Of a stretch of DNA of 12,587 nt, positions 12,482 through 12,587 are shown piece after piece. Below the pieces are notes generated by a model, which saw only the letters and a list, made by a program, of their open reading frames with translations, made no database searches and had not been told where the DNA came from. The translations under genes were made by a program, and so were the position numbers. Each line of letters starts with the position of its first letter. Within the stretch, counting starts at the first letter, position 1. The stretch lies in NCBI GenBank assembly GCA_002686955.1, contig NYZA01000094.1:1-12587 (forward strand). Direction: 5' to 3'. Origin of the DNA: Gemmatimonadota bacterium. GTDB taxonomy: Bacteria; GCA-2686955.

Positions 12482-12587
12482 GCATTCTTGGGCAAGAAGA
12501 ATTGGATGTTCTGCTGGACCGAGGTCGGGGCCGAGCAGGTGGGCTGGGCACAGACGCTGATCGCCACGTGCCGCATCCAGGGCATCG
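12482..12587 (+). pseudogene. IS66-family transposase C-terminal fragment (runs off window)
   Basis: The plus-strand frame reads AFLGKKNWMFCWTEVGAEQV and then GWAQTLIATCRIQGI. This matches the C-terminal segment of IS66-type DDE transposases, where an LGRKNWLF block is followed by ...SLLVTCRLHGI. Homology begins near 12482, immediately beyond the truncated rve transposase on the other strand, so this is a fragment at least at its 5' side. The 3' end is outside the window. Confidence 0.72.

Overview
The window is GC-rich bacterial DNA with long, GC3-biased ORFs. A PEP-CTERM sorting signal, an F420-type luciferase-like oxidoreductase and a Baeyer-Villiger-type monooxygenase suggest a Gram-negative environmental bacterium. 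An uncultured myxobacterial, deltaproteobacterial or similar lineage would fit, but no phylogenetic marker gene is present and the assignment is an inference.

Layout, left to right. (1) The 3' portion of a secretory-type M28 metallopeptidase of the glutamate carboxypeptidase II/transferrin-receptor-like group (2-1969, +), with all zinc ligands intact. (2) A 460-bp IS5-family deletion derivative (2146-2605): 25-bp terminal inverted repeats surround a transposase reading frame whose head and tail are joined in frame, with the catalytic middle missing and three internal stops. A doubtful minus-strand gene fragment follows. (3) An accessory block of a small secreted beta-rich protein (2946-3632, +), a HEAT-repeat-like protein (4153-5196, -) and a HAF-repeat PEP-CTERM surface protein (5887-7062, -). 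Each of these three genes has a copy of the same hairpin-bearing repeat just past its stop codon, in the same orientation relative to the gene. Between the last two lies a 408-bp relic of an rve-type IS with its own inverted ends, which abuts the C-terminal stub of another lost gene. (4) A VapBC-type toxin-antitoxin operon (7508-8211, +) with a promoter/operator palindrome. It is flanked by two direct copies of the same 21-bp IS-end sequence. (5) A metabolic pair on the minus strand: a 635-aa flavin monooxygenase (8473-10380) and a luciferase-like flavin/F420 oxidoreductase (10860-11735). (6) Another IS graveyard at the right edge: an N-terminally truncated rve transposase (11782-12474, -) joined head-to-head to an IS66-family transposase fragment (12482-12587, +) that runs off the window.

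Interpretation: enzyme genes at the two sides frame an accessory segment that has accumulated IS relics of at least three families, a toxin-antitoxin pair and surface/secreted proteins. No CRISPR array, rRNA, tRNA or complete mobile element was seen. The least explained structure is the gene-3'-end hairpin repeat present in three copies (3668-3732, 4046-4090, 5818-5871). The sequence does not establish a coherent new defence or mobility system, but this repeat and the two IS-end families deserve a genome-wide search.
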